NCBI GenBank assembly: GCA_028023455.1
Contig: JAQFVV010006641.1
Location: 374,001-438,000, forward strand
Length of the DNA: 64,000 nt
Reading direction: 5' to 3'
Source of the DNA: Epiperipatus broadwayi
Taxonomy: Eukaryota > Onychophora > Udeonychophora > Euonychophora > Peripatidae
Shown here: positions 49,180 through 59,769 of the stretch, one piece after another
Numbering within the stretch: position 1 is the stretch's first letter
Layout: each line of letters opens with the position of its first letter
Translations under genes and position numbers: made by a program
The notes under the pieces: model-generated
Told to the model about the DNA's origin: nothing
Databases searched by the model: none
What the model saw: the letters and a program-made list of their open reading frames with translations, nothing else

Positions 49180-49523
49180 TGATTAAATAATAATTCTTGA
49201 TATTTTTGAAATACTACAACTTATTTGTAATCAAATATAAAAAGTATTTAAATATAATATTTTGTTTTATTTTTTGATTTTGATAAAAGTCTAAATTTTA
49301 CTGCAACAAAGAATGAAAATGATTTTACTATTGAAACAAAGATTTTTTTTCCTCATATAATAACCATTATAAACATTAATCATAGAGTTAATTCCATAAT
49401 ATTTTTTACTTACAAAATTAAGAAATAATTTATTTTTTATTTTAATTTAATAATAAAAGAGGGCTGTTTTATTGTTATTTATTTCTATTTACATATTTTA
49501 AATTATCTATTACTGTTATTGGA

Positions 49524-49526
<3 letters not shown>

Positions 49527-49566
<40 letters not shown>
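49527..49566. repeat. (TA)n microsatellite
   Basis: Uninterrupted TA tract. Confidence 0.95.
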
Positions 49567-49570
<4 letters not shown>

Positions 49571-51218
49571 AGCATGTAGAAAATCAGCATCAAAATGAGA
49601 ACAGTGGTTGTCTTGAAAAATAATGTGGGGTAGTTTTATGCATGGTTTCATAGCCCAATATGTAAGTATTATATCATGTTGAAGTTTGAAAATTATAGAA
49701 AGTGAATTAAGTTGTTGACTTCCTCCATTTATCCTATAAATATAATCACCAGAACATATCACACAAGCAAATCCAGCATTCAAATACTACCTCTACTAAT
49801 GTAAATATTTTTTTCTATTTATTACCCAAAAGAAAGTATTTAATATATGTTGTATGACATTAATTTGTTTTAAAATTAACAATTTTTAATCAACTGAATA
49901 ATTTAATCAAATAATAAAAAATGATTGGCCAATGAAGGACATGGTAAAACACTTGATGTATAAAAAAACTCTAGATATATATTTTTAAAATTTGCTATGT
50001 TATTTTTAGACTTAAAAAACGGCAAACATGCTTTCTTTTTAGCAAGTAACAAGTGTAAGATTTTTGAAATTCAATATTATAAATGCAAATTTTGTATTAA
50101 TTCAATATATTTGGATTTTGTTTAACTTGTTTATGATAATGATTAGATTTAAAAGTTAAAGATGATTGACAATTAAGAACTGAAATATTTATATGTGTGT
50201 CCTACCTATTTATAACATTTGTTGATTATTAGTGATTAAAAAATACATTTTGTCTATAGATTCAATGAGTGATATTAATATTATATTACAATGTGCATCT
50301 ATACACAGGCATATATATGCATAAATGCATTCACAGTCTATTTATTATTAAATTAGATTAAATGTGGATTAATTAATAATCAGATTATAATCTTTCTGAT
50401 GACTTACAATCTGCTTTTCTGTTGACTGCAGTTTAAATAATATTTCACTTGTTAATCTGTGTAAATATTTTCTGATATTTGTAAATAATAAAAGTCAGAA
50501 TTTATAATGAATAATATTTTTGAGACTTTTTATTTTATCATTGTTTTTCCTTCTAAATAATCAATATATCTGTCACTTATTCTTTTATGTTACTCCATTG
50601 AAGTTAATTATATTTGCATAGTGTGCATATTGTATATATTTTTTTCTAGTTTGTCATCCTTATGGTCCTTCTTATTTCAAAGCTAGTTCTGGATCAATTC
50701 TATATGGACATCTCCATAATTCCTTTATATTTACTTATGTGGTAGGTGCTAATGGAATAAAAGATTCTTTTAAACTTCATTCATTTTATTTGTTTATTGG
50801 TAGTCAATACATTCATAATAATATGACGACTTAGAGTATTTATAATATTATTATCATCCCAGCATCTTCAATATGTGTTTACTTTAGAATTACTTTAGCA
50901 GTTATCTATATCCATGCATCTGAAACTATTCATGACTGTTTTTATGATATTATACTTTATTTTAGCATTATCTAGATGATGATCAGTTTAAAATTTTATG
51001 TTACATATTCCTTAAATTCAATCAGAAAAATAAACTGTTCATTATTACTTGATTATTTGCTGTTTTGTAATGATTATTTGATTTGATTATGTGGTTTTGA
51101 TGTTGATTGTTTGTTCATTTATTGAATTCACATGCATTTATTGATATTACTTGTACCTTCTTTCCCAATCATTTTTATTCAGTATCCATTACAATATGAG
51201 TAATTGTAATACAAGTGC

Positions 51219-51220
<2 letters not shown>
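49567..51220. other. AT-rich stretch without a recognised gene
   Basis: No supported gene or repeat family. Confidence 0.5.

Positions 51221-51269
<49 letters not shown>
51221..51269. repeat. (TA)n microsatellite
   Basis: TA tract ending exactly where the GIY-YIG relic begins. Confidence 0.96.
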
Positions 51270-51270
<1 letters not shown>

Positions 51271-51272
<2 letters not shown>

Positions 51273-51640
51273 CAAGTATGTCAATTGTAAAAGTATGAAC
51301 TTAGTATATTTAATAGAATGTAATAGATGCTTGAGTTATTACATAGGTGAATCTGCAAACAGTCTACATATTAGAATAAAAATGATGAGAGATCAGTTTC
51401 TAACCACTTTATTTTACCAGATCACTCAATTGATGATTTAAGAGTGGTTATATTGGAATATATTTTTTCTTCCATGAGAGAGAGAGAGAGCAGAAGAAAA
51501 GGTTTTTTTTTTCTTTTTAAATTTAAGACATTACATCCTCATGGTATGAATATGAAGATTGGTAATATCACATCTTTCATTTATTTAGTTTTCTATGGAT
51601 TTGTTTCTTTTTATTTATTTTTTATTTGTTTTTTTTTTTT
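51271..51640 (+). pseudogene. Penelope-like element relic with GIY-YIG domain
   Basis: Frame 1 (51271-51441) reads PKYVNCKSMNLVYLIECNRC, then LSYYIGESANSLHIRIKMM and RDQF: the N-terminal Cys pair, VYLIEC and YYIGE of a GIY-YIG nuclease, and the following LH-x-RI helix. After a frameshift near 51415, frame 3 reads DHSIDDLRVVILEYIFS, then MRERESRRKG and FKFKTLHPHGMNMKIGN; the D-x-S, ILE and KTLHPHGMN pattern is the usual C-terminal continuation in PLEs. The RT is missing and the left border is a TA tract. This belongs to a different PLE branch from the 20640 relic, judged by its KTLHPHGMN ending. Confidence 0.72.
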
Positions 51641-51710
51641 CCTAAGGAACATTTTTTTAAATCTTTTATTGCTTTATTGTTTTTATTTTTATTTTATAGG
51701 TGAACTAATA

Positions 51711-51743
51711 AGATATATATATATATATATATCTTTGTGCTTG

Positions 51744-51783
<40 letters not shown>

Positions 51784-51798
51784 ATTACAAGCACAAAG
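51711..51798. repeat. TA tracts within a palindrome
   Basis: TTTGTGCTTGTAAT, a TA tract, and ATTACAAGCACAAAG form a palindrome (about 51733-51798), preceded by another TA tract at 51711-51731. Confidence 0.85.
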
Positions 51799-51817
51799 CT
51801 AAACTAGTCAATATAAA

Positions 51818-52196
51818 ATCAAAACTACCCCAAATCGAAAATTAAACCAGACCAGCATAAAAATAATATTAAAACACAATCTAAGGTTTCACTATTGATT
51901 TTGATAAAGCTAAGGTTGTCTTCTTTGACAGAAATGAAATCAAAAGAAGAATTAAAGAGTCTTTATTATTGAAAATTTATTATTCTGAAGCAATTAACTT
52001 ATTTAAGAGTTCTTTTAATATTAAGGGTGGATGGGAAGTGAATGGATTTGTGGGTAGTTTTTAATAGTATATATATTGTGTGGTTTTTTTGTAGTTCTTT
52101 ACACTTGAGAAGTCTGCTTGTAGCAGTGAAACCTTAGGTTCTGTTTTAATATTATTTCTATGCTGGTCTGGTTTAATTTTAGATTTGGGGTAGTTT

Positions 52197-52200
<4 letters not shown>
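51818..52200. repeat. Inverted repeat with 76-bp arms after the PLE relic
   Basis: Left arm 51818-51893 starts ATCAAAACTACCCCAAAT; right arm 52125-52200 ends ATTTGGGGTAGTTTTGAT. The arms match at most positions, with a 231-bp centre. Just before the right arm, CTGCTTGTAGCAG with following GAAACC (52113-52133) recalls the stem and GAAAC of PLE 3' ends. It may be a PLE terminal repeat in inverted orientation or an independent MITE. Confidence 0.8.

Positions 52201-52288
<88 letters not shown>
52201..52288. repeat. (TA)n microsatellite
   Basis: About 88 bp of TA next to the inverted repeat. Confidence 0.96.
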
Positions 52289-52291
<3 letters not shown>

Positions 52292-52319
52292 TATAATACT
52301 ATACTTATCAATAAAGTCA

Positions 52320-52740
52320 GTCATATATAACTTTTATGTGACATATGACTTGATTTCTTTGTAATTTTATTTTTTGCTATTAAGACTTTGTTTATTTTAT
52401 TTTGCTAAAGTTATTAATATATGGTGTATCTGAACCTGGTTCAGTCCACATGGCTATTGAAGTTAGATAGCTCGATTGGAAGACATACAAATGTCTGAAA
52501 ATTTCTGATTTTCTACTTAATAGTTATCCATTGAATAAAGGGCTGGACTTGTCCTGGTATTGTTAATCTAATGCTTGAATATTCTTACACCTTACTGAGG
52601 AAGCCAGTACCAAAAACTGGCTGGGGTTGGACATATTTTGCAAAGCTTGTCAAGAGCTTATGTGCAAGCTCTATATATAACATTCGTAAACCAAGCTTGT
52701 TAAATTAGGTCATGTGACATATGACTTGATTTCTTTATAA
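52320..52740 (+). repeat. Family F2 repeat, one unit plus start of a second
   Basis: ATGTGACATATGACTTGATT occurs at 52336 and again at 52712, giving a 376-bp period. Between them, in order: TATATGGTGTATCTGAAC, ACATGGCTATTGAAGTTAG, GTCTGAAAATTTC, the ribozyme region and GCAAGCTCTATATATAAC. Confidence 0.85.
52567..52640 (+). ncRNA. Degraded hammerhead ribozyme, F2
   Basis: CTGAGGA is intact at 52595-52601, but GAAA reads AAAA (G12 lost) and GTC reads GGC, so cleavage is not expected. Stem II (GCC AGTA CC) is also weakened. Confidence 0.55.
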
Positions 52741-54110
52741 TCCTTTGTATTGTACATAAATGTATTACAATAATTAATTTGTGTTTGTAAAGATTTTTTT
52801 GTATTTTTTTCATTTTTATTTTTGTAGGGTTTTGTAAGTTTTGTAAAGTTTTATATGTATTTTACGTACTTACATATTAATCCTGTGACCTTTTTACATC
52901 CACAATAAATGTGTAACATTGTGATTAAGTTAAATTAATCCAAGTAAATCTGATCTTGTATTGAAATGTGTTTTTATCCAATCTCCAATCTGGTAACAAA
53001 ATAGTTGTTTTTTCAAAACCAATTTTTTTGCCATTTCTTGTTTAAGATTTCATTCTGACAACAGCTTGGTTTCAATGGCATTGTATTTTTTCTTCATAGT
53101 TATTATCAATTTTCAATTTTATTGTTGTTTAATTCGTTTGATTTTAAGTGCATAAATAACTGTACTTTCCCAAAACATTGAAAGACTTTAGGGTTCTTTG
53201 ACATGGTGTAATAAACAGTGACAATCATCATGGGAACACCTGAATTTATATTTGGCCAAATTTATGTGGTATAGCTGTCATAAAGATGGTGATGCATTCA
53301 TTTGTATAATGAACAAAATAAAAAATAATTTGCTGCCAACATGAATTATTAATCAATGTTTTATATTTTTTTTTTTATTTTGTGAAAATTTTTTTTTTTT
53401 ATTTAAAAAAAAAAAATAGAATTATTGATTACTGTTTTTCAACCAAATCTCATTTCAGACAATATACTCTGCAATCACATGTTTATTTTGGAGGAGAAAA
53501 GGAAAGTATTTTTATTTCAAATCTGAATTTTCTCCCCAATATTTGATCCATTTATAATAAAGTACAACAGACCACTTACATTTACTCATTATTATATATT
53601 GCACAGTAAATAACGTGTATATCTTATGTTTTTTAACTAATATTTTAGCCAATTTTTGTAATTTAGTCATAATTTTATTCATAACAGCATGTCATATTTT
53701 TAGTATTGTTATAAAGTGTATACTTTTTCATATAAATATATTTCACATAAATGTTGTATATATTTTCTGTTTTTTTTTTTTAATATTTTAAGCAATTTTT
53801 ATAATTAGAGATTTTATGGTAATTCAGTGCCTCATATTAATTGTTTAAAAATTTACTGTTTAATATCTATTTTTTTATCAAAGTACTGTTATTAATTTAT
53901 ATTCCACACCATATTTTATATTTTTCATGTGAAAATCATATATATTTTTGTATGACAAAATAACATTTTCAACTTTTTGTATAATGGCATCTCACCATTA
54001 ACTGCTGTTAAAATTCTAATTTTAAAGATTGTTTTTTTTTTTTTTTTTTTTGGTAAATTATGCTACAAATAGTTTATATTTTTGTGTGAAAATAGTATTT
54101 TTAGTCTTAA
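52741..54110. other. AT-rich stretch without a recognised gene
   Basis: Poly(T)/poly(A) runs near 53366-53416 and 54028-54050. No coding signal. Confidence 0.5.
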
Positions 54111-54370
54111 GCAACATGGACATGTATTAGACATGCTGTCCCTTTTCACATATGTATTCTTCAAGCTGCTTATAACTATAAATTTTGTGATAGAATATCA
54201 TATACAAGATCCATGTAAACAGTACTTTCTTGCAAATTTTGCGAAAAATATATTGTGAAAAATCTGTGTACAGGTGGTTATTTTGATCAGTTCACAAAAT
54301 AAGAAAGATGTCAATGGATAGATATGAATCGAAAAAGATGCAGCATGTCTAATACACGCTCCATGTCACA
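54111..54370. repeat. Inverted repeat with ~35- to 55-bp imperfect arms
   Basis: ACATGGACATGTATTAGACATGCTG (two overlapping blocks, from about 54113) pairs with CAGCATGTCTAATACACG and CTCCATGT near 54341-54367. The arms extend with lower identity toward the centre. Confidence 0.7.
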
Positions 54371-54577
54371 GGACTGATACATAAGTACTGTATTTTATAA
54401 GAAATTTATAAGACTGTAATTACTGTTTTTTTGTTTGTGTTATTAAAGTATGAGATATTTATCAGTTGGTTGATTGATAAGAATTGTTGTTCAAATAATT
54501 TTACCCTATAGGAATTAATTATGTTATCTGTTATGTAATTTTTTAGTGTTTAAATTCTGAAAATAATATTTTTGTTG

Positions 54578-54621
54578 TGCTTTCTGATGAAAACCAGTCT
54601 GCTGGTTGAAATATTAAAGCA
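54578..54621 (+). ncRNA. Hammerhead-like motif of PLE type
   Basis: TGCTTT (54578-54583), core CTGATGA (54584-54590), stem II AACCAG/CTGGTT around TCTG, GAAA (54608-54611), TATT, then AAAGCA pairing with TGCTTT. Stem II has 6 perfect pairs and stem I 6 perfect pairs. Stem III would be U-A with no loop, impossible in one molecule but able to form a self-complementary AUAU helix between two molecules, as described for dimeric hammerheads. No PLE protein relic is visible just upstream. Confidence 0.5.
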
Positions 54622-54656
54622 GCTTTATAGAGAAGTAATTGTGTGTGTGTTTATTA

Positions 54657-54657
<1 letters not shown>

Positions 54658-54714
<57 letters not shown>

Positions 54715-54740
54715 GATATATATATATATATATATATAAT
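54658..54740. repeat. (TA)n microsatellite
   Basis: TA tract with two small interruptions (ATAATAT near 54689 and TAGATA near 54713). Confidence 0.95.
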
Positions 54741-56374
54741 CTGACTGAACTTATGATCAAAATAATAAGGTTAGTTTTTCTATTGTGCCTGTAAATTCTA
54801 TATAAACTTGTTTATCACTTTGTTAATTAAAAGTGTACTGTCATAAGCAAACAAATGGTCAGGTCGATTCTATCGACAAAGCACATAAAATGATTAAAAA
54901 ATTAACTTATAAATTTTGAATCAAGATTGTTTTTACACTTCTTTGTAATCAAATGCTTTTTCTTTCAATTTAGTTTTAGCTTCATTGTTAGATGTTTGAT
55001 GAAAAGATTAAATAATTAATTAAAATTCTGTCTGCAATCATTAACTTATTTTAAAACTAATTACCTTCCCTCCCTCCCAATAAAAGTTTATTGAAAAATA
55101 ACAATATGCGTTGCATGTTCAGTTTAATTTTTGTTTTTATATATTAAAGAATTAGACGTTAGTATGATCAACATAATGTATATTATATAACATACATTCT
55201 CCTACATACTTCAGTATTCTTTATATAATTTTTTGCCATGTAAATAAAAAGAAAGACATTAAAATCCGAAAATCAAAACTTAATATGTGAAAGCATTTCG
55301 CTGAGAATTAGTTAAAGGCATTTTACAAATAAATTAATGAAGGAACTTAGTAAATAACGACAAAACTCAAAATTAAATATATATTCATACAATGAATATT
55401 AATTTGCATTTAAGTATGCCAAATGATTGTAATGACTTAATGCTTGCTTCATTTCTTGTGGAACCATCTACAGCTCTTAGCACTGCCAATTTTTTATTTG
55501 AAAGTATAACATCTTAATAAGTAGCAAACAATCATAAATAAAAGCATAATTATTTTGACATTAAAAGTAACCAAAGAAAGATAATAAACAACAATCAATT
55601 TCAAATTTTGCATCAGTAATTTACAAATATGCTTTATATTAATCTTATAGTATTTTCTAATACAACCTCAATATTTATTTCAATATATAACATGTTCTGT
55701 CATAGTCTGACTCCGATATAAAATGTGATTTCATTAGATGTCATTGTCCTTCTTTTCTTACGAAATGAAGAACTCCTGATATTTGATCTATACGTTATGT
55801 AAAACTCCAGCATTAGAAAATAATATAAATTCACAGATGTAATATTATTTCAAATAATTTTTGAGAAAAATGTATTGTTTCTACATATACAGAAGTAATA
55901 GTACTATTCAATAAAGAATAAATTGTGTTGTCTCCAACTTTTTAAACTATTGAGTGATAAAATAGACTAGGTGCCATTGGTAAAAACAAAAGTTTATATT
56001 TTTAGTCTTTTATTAATACATTTGAAAATTTGAAAAATATATATAAAAAATTTAATGTGACAGCAAATTTATGTCTAGACCGTCATTTTTCACTTTTATG
56101 ATTTTATAATTCAAAATAAAACTGTTCAATTAAAGTCTTTTCCTCTTGAAAACCTTTCAATGAGAACAATTTAATCAGTTTACATCTTGAAAACTTGTTA
56201 GCTACATGTATGGTCCATTGTTCATATCGAATAAAGTTTGATAATTTTATATATTAATATTTAAGAAAAAATATTTATGTTTTCTAACAATGACTAAATT
56301 TTAATTTCTCTTTAGCAACATTACAATTATTGATTTTACATTTACTTCTACTATTTTAATATAAATGATTGTAC
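54741..56374. other. AT-rich stretch without a recognised gene
   Basis: Nothing recognisable on either strand. Confidence 0.5.
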
Positions 56375-56388
56375 AAGTTATTTATTAA

Positions 56389-56508
56389 GTTTTTTTTTTT
56401 TTTCATATGTCATAGCATCTGCCGGGACGCGAACCCATACCCATCTGCAACCAACTACTTGCTTGCATGGCGGCTGCGATACCTCTCGGCTAACAACGCA
56501 AGACTATT
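56389..56508 (-). mobile_element. Small tRNA-derived retroposon (SINE-like), copy 2
   Basis: Minus strand: starts AATAGTC, A box TAGCCGAGAGG (matches TRGCNNAGNGG), B box GGTTCGCGTCC (one change from GGTTCGANTCC) within a T-arm-like ATGGGTTCGCGTCCCGG. It ends GCTATGACATATGA and poly(A) of about 13. A perfect 14-bp target duplication, AAGTTATTTATTAA, lies at 56375-56388 and 56509-56522. The A-to-B spacing suggests a tRNA with a long variable arm (Leu or Ser type). It shares both ends with the copy at 35480. Confidence 0.82.
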
Positions 56509-56514
56509 AAGTTA

Positions 56515-58690
56515 TTTATTAATGTTTTTAATAAATTTAACACAGGATGTCATCATCGATTAGTAAGATGTAAGATACATGTTAATGCAAAACTAGAGAG
56601 ACAAAAATTATTAAGAAAAACAATATTTAGATTTTTTTTTCATGTTGATATTTCTAATCTTCAGAAACATTCTACTGAATTTAAATTACAACTTACAAAT
56701 CAGTTTCAAGTATTAGTACATCTTGAACATGAATCAGATTTGAATAAAATAAATATGAAAATAACTGTTATACTTTTAAAAACTGCAGCAAAGATAGCTG
56801 GTAGAAAAAAGCAGCATTTGCCAAATAAAATTTCTACTGAAAATAGAGAATTTATGAAGAAAAGAATGAATATGAAGATATACAAAGATGATGCATTACA
56901 AAGGATTGAATATCTCAAATTTTGTAAAATGGTGTAGAAAAGAGTTGAAAATGATATAAGAAAGTATAACTGTGAACTAGCAAGGAAAGCTGTAAAAAAT
57001 AATAAAAGTTCTAAAAGTATAAAACAACATTTTGGTATTAATAGGAAATTTATATCTGCAATAAGAAAAAAAAAGATGATATTACTACTAAAAAGAAAGA
57101 TGACATCATGAAATGAGTAGAAGACTTCAATCAAAAATTATATAGTAATAAATAACAAGTAACTCCTATATCTTCCAAAATGCCCAAAATTTTAAATGAA
57201 GAAGTAAGATATTCAATTAAATTTATGGAGAAAGGAAAAGCTCCAGGTAAATATGGAATTATAATTGATATATTAAAAGAAGCATGTGAAGAAATAGAAA
57301 AAAAAAATAGCAAAGTTTTATACAAAATGCCTAAATGATAATGATATAGCAGTTGATTAATAGAATGAAGTAATAATAGTTGAAAAAGGTGATAAAGAAG
57401 ATATTACAAATTATAGACCTATCAGCTTTTTATCAGTTTTATACAAAATTTTTATCAAGATAATTACAACTAATCTACAGAGAACATTGGATTTCCACCA
57501 ACTAAGAGAACAAATTGAATTTAAAAGTGATTTTAGTACAGAAGATCATATCCAGATATTGAAAGAAGTTATAGAAAGGACAAACGAATATGAGATGTCA
57601 TTATGTTTGAATCTGTAAATTATGTCAAGTTATTTGATTCTATAAACATTTCTTCACTGATTACAGCATTGGATCCCCAAAGTAAAGATCCAGGATATTG
57701 TAATATTTTAAAGAATATTTATAAAAATGCAACAGCAACAGTTAGATTGCATAATGATACTAGGAAAGTCAACATTGAGAAGGGTGTAAGACAGGGTGAC
57801 TCCATATCTCCAAAACTTTTTACCACAATGCTGCAAGAAGTAGTTTGTGGATTAAAATGGAAAGCTAAAGAAGTGAAAGTAAATGGAGATTATTTAAGTC
57901 ATTTATATTTTAGAGATGATGTAGTTGATTTTGCAAATAGTTCTTTAGAATGTTGCAAGTTATCAGATGAAAGTGGGAAAGTAGGACTAAAGCAAATGTT
58001 AAAAAGACTAAAGTAATGTTTAATGGTTTTTCTCAAAATATGAAAATAAATATTGATTATGATGAGTTAGAAGAAGTTATCAGTTACAAGTACATTGGTC
58101 AAATTATTAATACAGATGGAAATATAATGGAAGAAATTAATCATAGAATTAAACTTAGTTGGAGTGCTTAGTTGGAGTGCTTTTGGTAGAAATAACTTGA
58201 TATTAAAAGATAATATGCCTATGTCTTTGAAAAGGAAGGATTTTAATAAATGTGTTTTAACAGTTCTTACTTATGGATCTGAGACTTAGATACATAATAG
58301 AAGAGCAATATAGTTACTTCAGACCACTCAAGGAAGTATGGAGAGATCCATTTTGGGAATAACAAGAAGAGATTGAAAATGCAATTTATGGTTAAGAGAA
58401 GAAACGGGTATTACTGATCTCATTGAAAAAATTAAAAGACTGAAGTGGAGTTGGGCTGGACATATTGCTAGAAGAGATGATAATATATGGGCAATTAAAA
58501 TCTTAAACTGGATTTCAAAAGTTTGTTAAAGACCCAGAAAGAGACCACATGTGAGATGAATGGATGAAATAACAGAGTATGTAGGGGTAATGTGGAGAAG
58601 GGATGATAGATATGGAGAAGATGGATTGAACTTTGAGAGACCATCATCCTGTAGTGGATTGATAATGGTTGATGAAGATGACAAGTTAAG
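56515..58690 (+). mobile_element. RTE-clade LINE, copy B, 5' truncated
   Basis: Homologous to copy A from the AATGTT-TAATTTAACACAGG region (7222 in A, about 56521 here) to the end (GTGGATTGATAATGGTTGATGA, in two blocks). The endonuclease is missing except for the TCATCATCGATTAGTAAG remnant. Its start coincides with the right target duplication of the SINE-like copy, so the SINE landed at or next to the truncation point. Confidence 0.87.
56560..58676 (+). pseudogene. RTE copy B, reverse transcriptase (heavily broken)
   Basis: Recognisable pieces: 56740-56937 (LLKTAAKIAGRKKQHLPN), SFLSVLYKIFIKIIT near 57430, FESVNYVKLFDSINISSL (57603 onward; DYEKAFDS decayed to NYVKLFDS), then GVRQGDSISPKLFTTML and YFRDDVVDFANS, where the motif before the DD is changed. 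YKYIGQIIN (near 58090) and a WAGHIARRDDN segment (near 58455) follow. Stops and frameshifts occur in nearly every segment, and there is a short duplication, CTTAGTTGGAGTG, near 58153-58178. It is much older than copy A. Confidence 0.87.
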
Positions 58691-59681
58691 CTATTTTTGA
58701 TGATCATAAATGCAGGGATATTTCTAAAAATGCTTCCAACCCTTTAATGAATTTAAAATCTTACTCAAATTACATATTAAAAGCAATTTATTATTTATTG
58801 TAATGTAATATGCAAAGAATTACAACTAAAACATTAATGCTTATTTAGTATAAAAAATCTTGACTGGATAAAATTAAATAAAACTGAAATCATAGTGACT
58901 ATGAATCCTAATTAAATGAAAAAAGATGTTTTGACATGTAAAAAACCTTATTAACATTTATGTCAGGATATCATCAACAGCATGACCCTGCAATATAATA
59001 ATGAGAATAAGTCCTTGCACTATGAAACATAAGTAAATGTTTGTAAGAGAAGAAGGGAAGGAAGTAATATTTAACAAGCCAACGTATCTTATAAAAGAGC
59101 AAGGGGTCATTTTTTATAAACTTCCCATTAGTTATTTAATTTTAAATGTCATATTTAAAACGTATATTTCAAATTCCTAGTTCTATAATATAGTGAATTT
59201 AGTTCATGACATAAAATTATATATATTCAATTAATTAGTACCAAATCATGCAAATCAAATATATAATAATTGAATAATATATACTGTTGTCAATATTTTT
59301 TTGCTTTATTATTGTATTCACATTACATTCATACATCAAAAAATAAATTAAATCTCTCCTATTTCCCTCTCTCTCATTATCCAAGAATTTTCCAAACTAA
59401 CTGCACTAATCAGGTGATCTATAGATATCAAACACGTTAAAATTTCAGTATGTTTAGTATACTAAAAGCTAAAAGTTGCAAGTTTCTGAAAGCAGATCAT
59501 TATACTGATGTTAAATCATGCAATGATATTGTCAAATAGTTAGGAAAGGTATTATAAAATACATTTACATATAATCTTTGAAGCTAAACATATTAATATA
59601 TATATAAGTACACACCTGGATCTCTTTTTACATGGACTTATTTAACATGATTTTGAAGTTACGTGATTCCATGTTTCACCA
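58691..59681. other. AT-rich stretch without a recognised gene
   Basis: No supported feature. Confidence 0.5.
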
Positions 59682-59769
59682 GAAGTCGAACTCCAATAAT
59701 GCGCTATTACTTTAAATAATAAATTTTGCGTATATTGAAAGTAATAGCACATTATTGGAATTCGACTTT
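59682..59769. repeat. Inverted repeat element with 32-bp arms
   Basis: GAAGTCGAACTCCAATAATG at the left pairs with CATTATTGGAATTCGAC-type sequence at the right (59738-59769), with one G-A change (GCGC/GCAC). The spacer is 24 bp. Confidence 0.88.
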
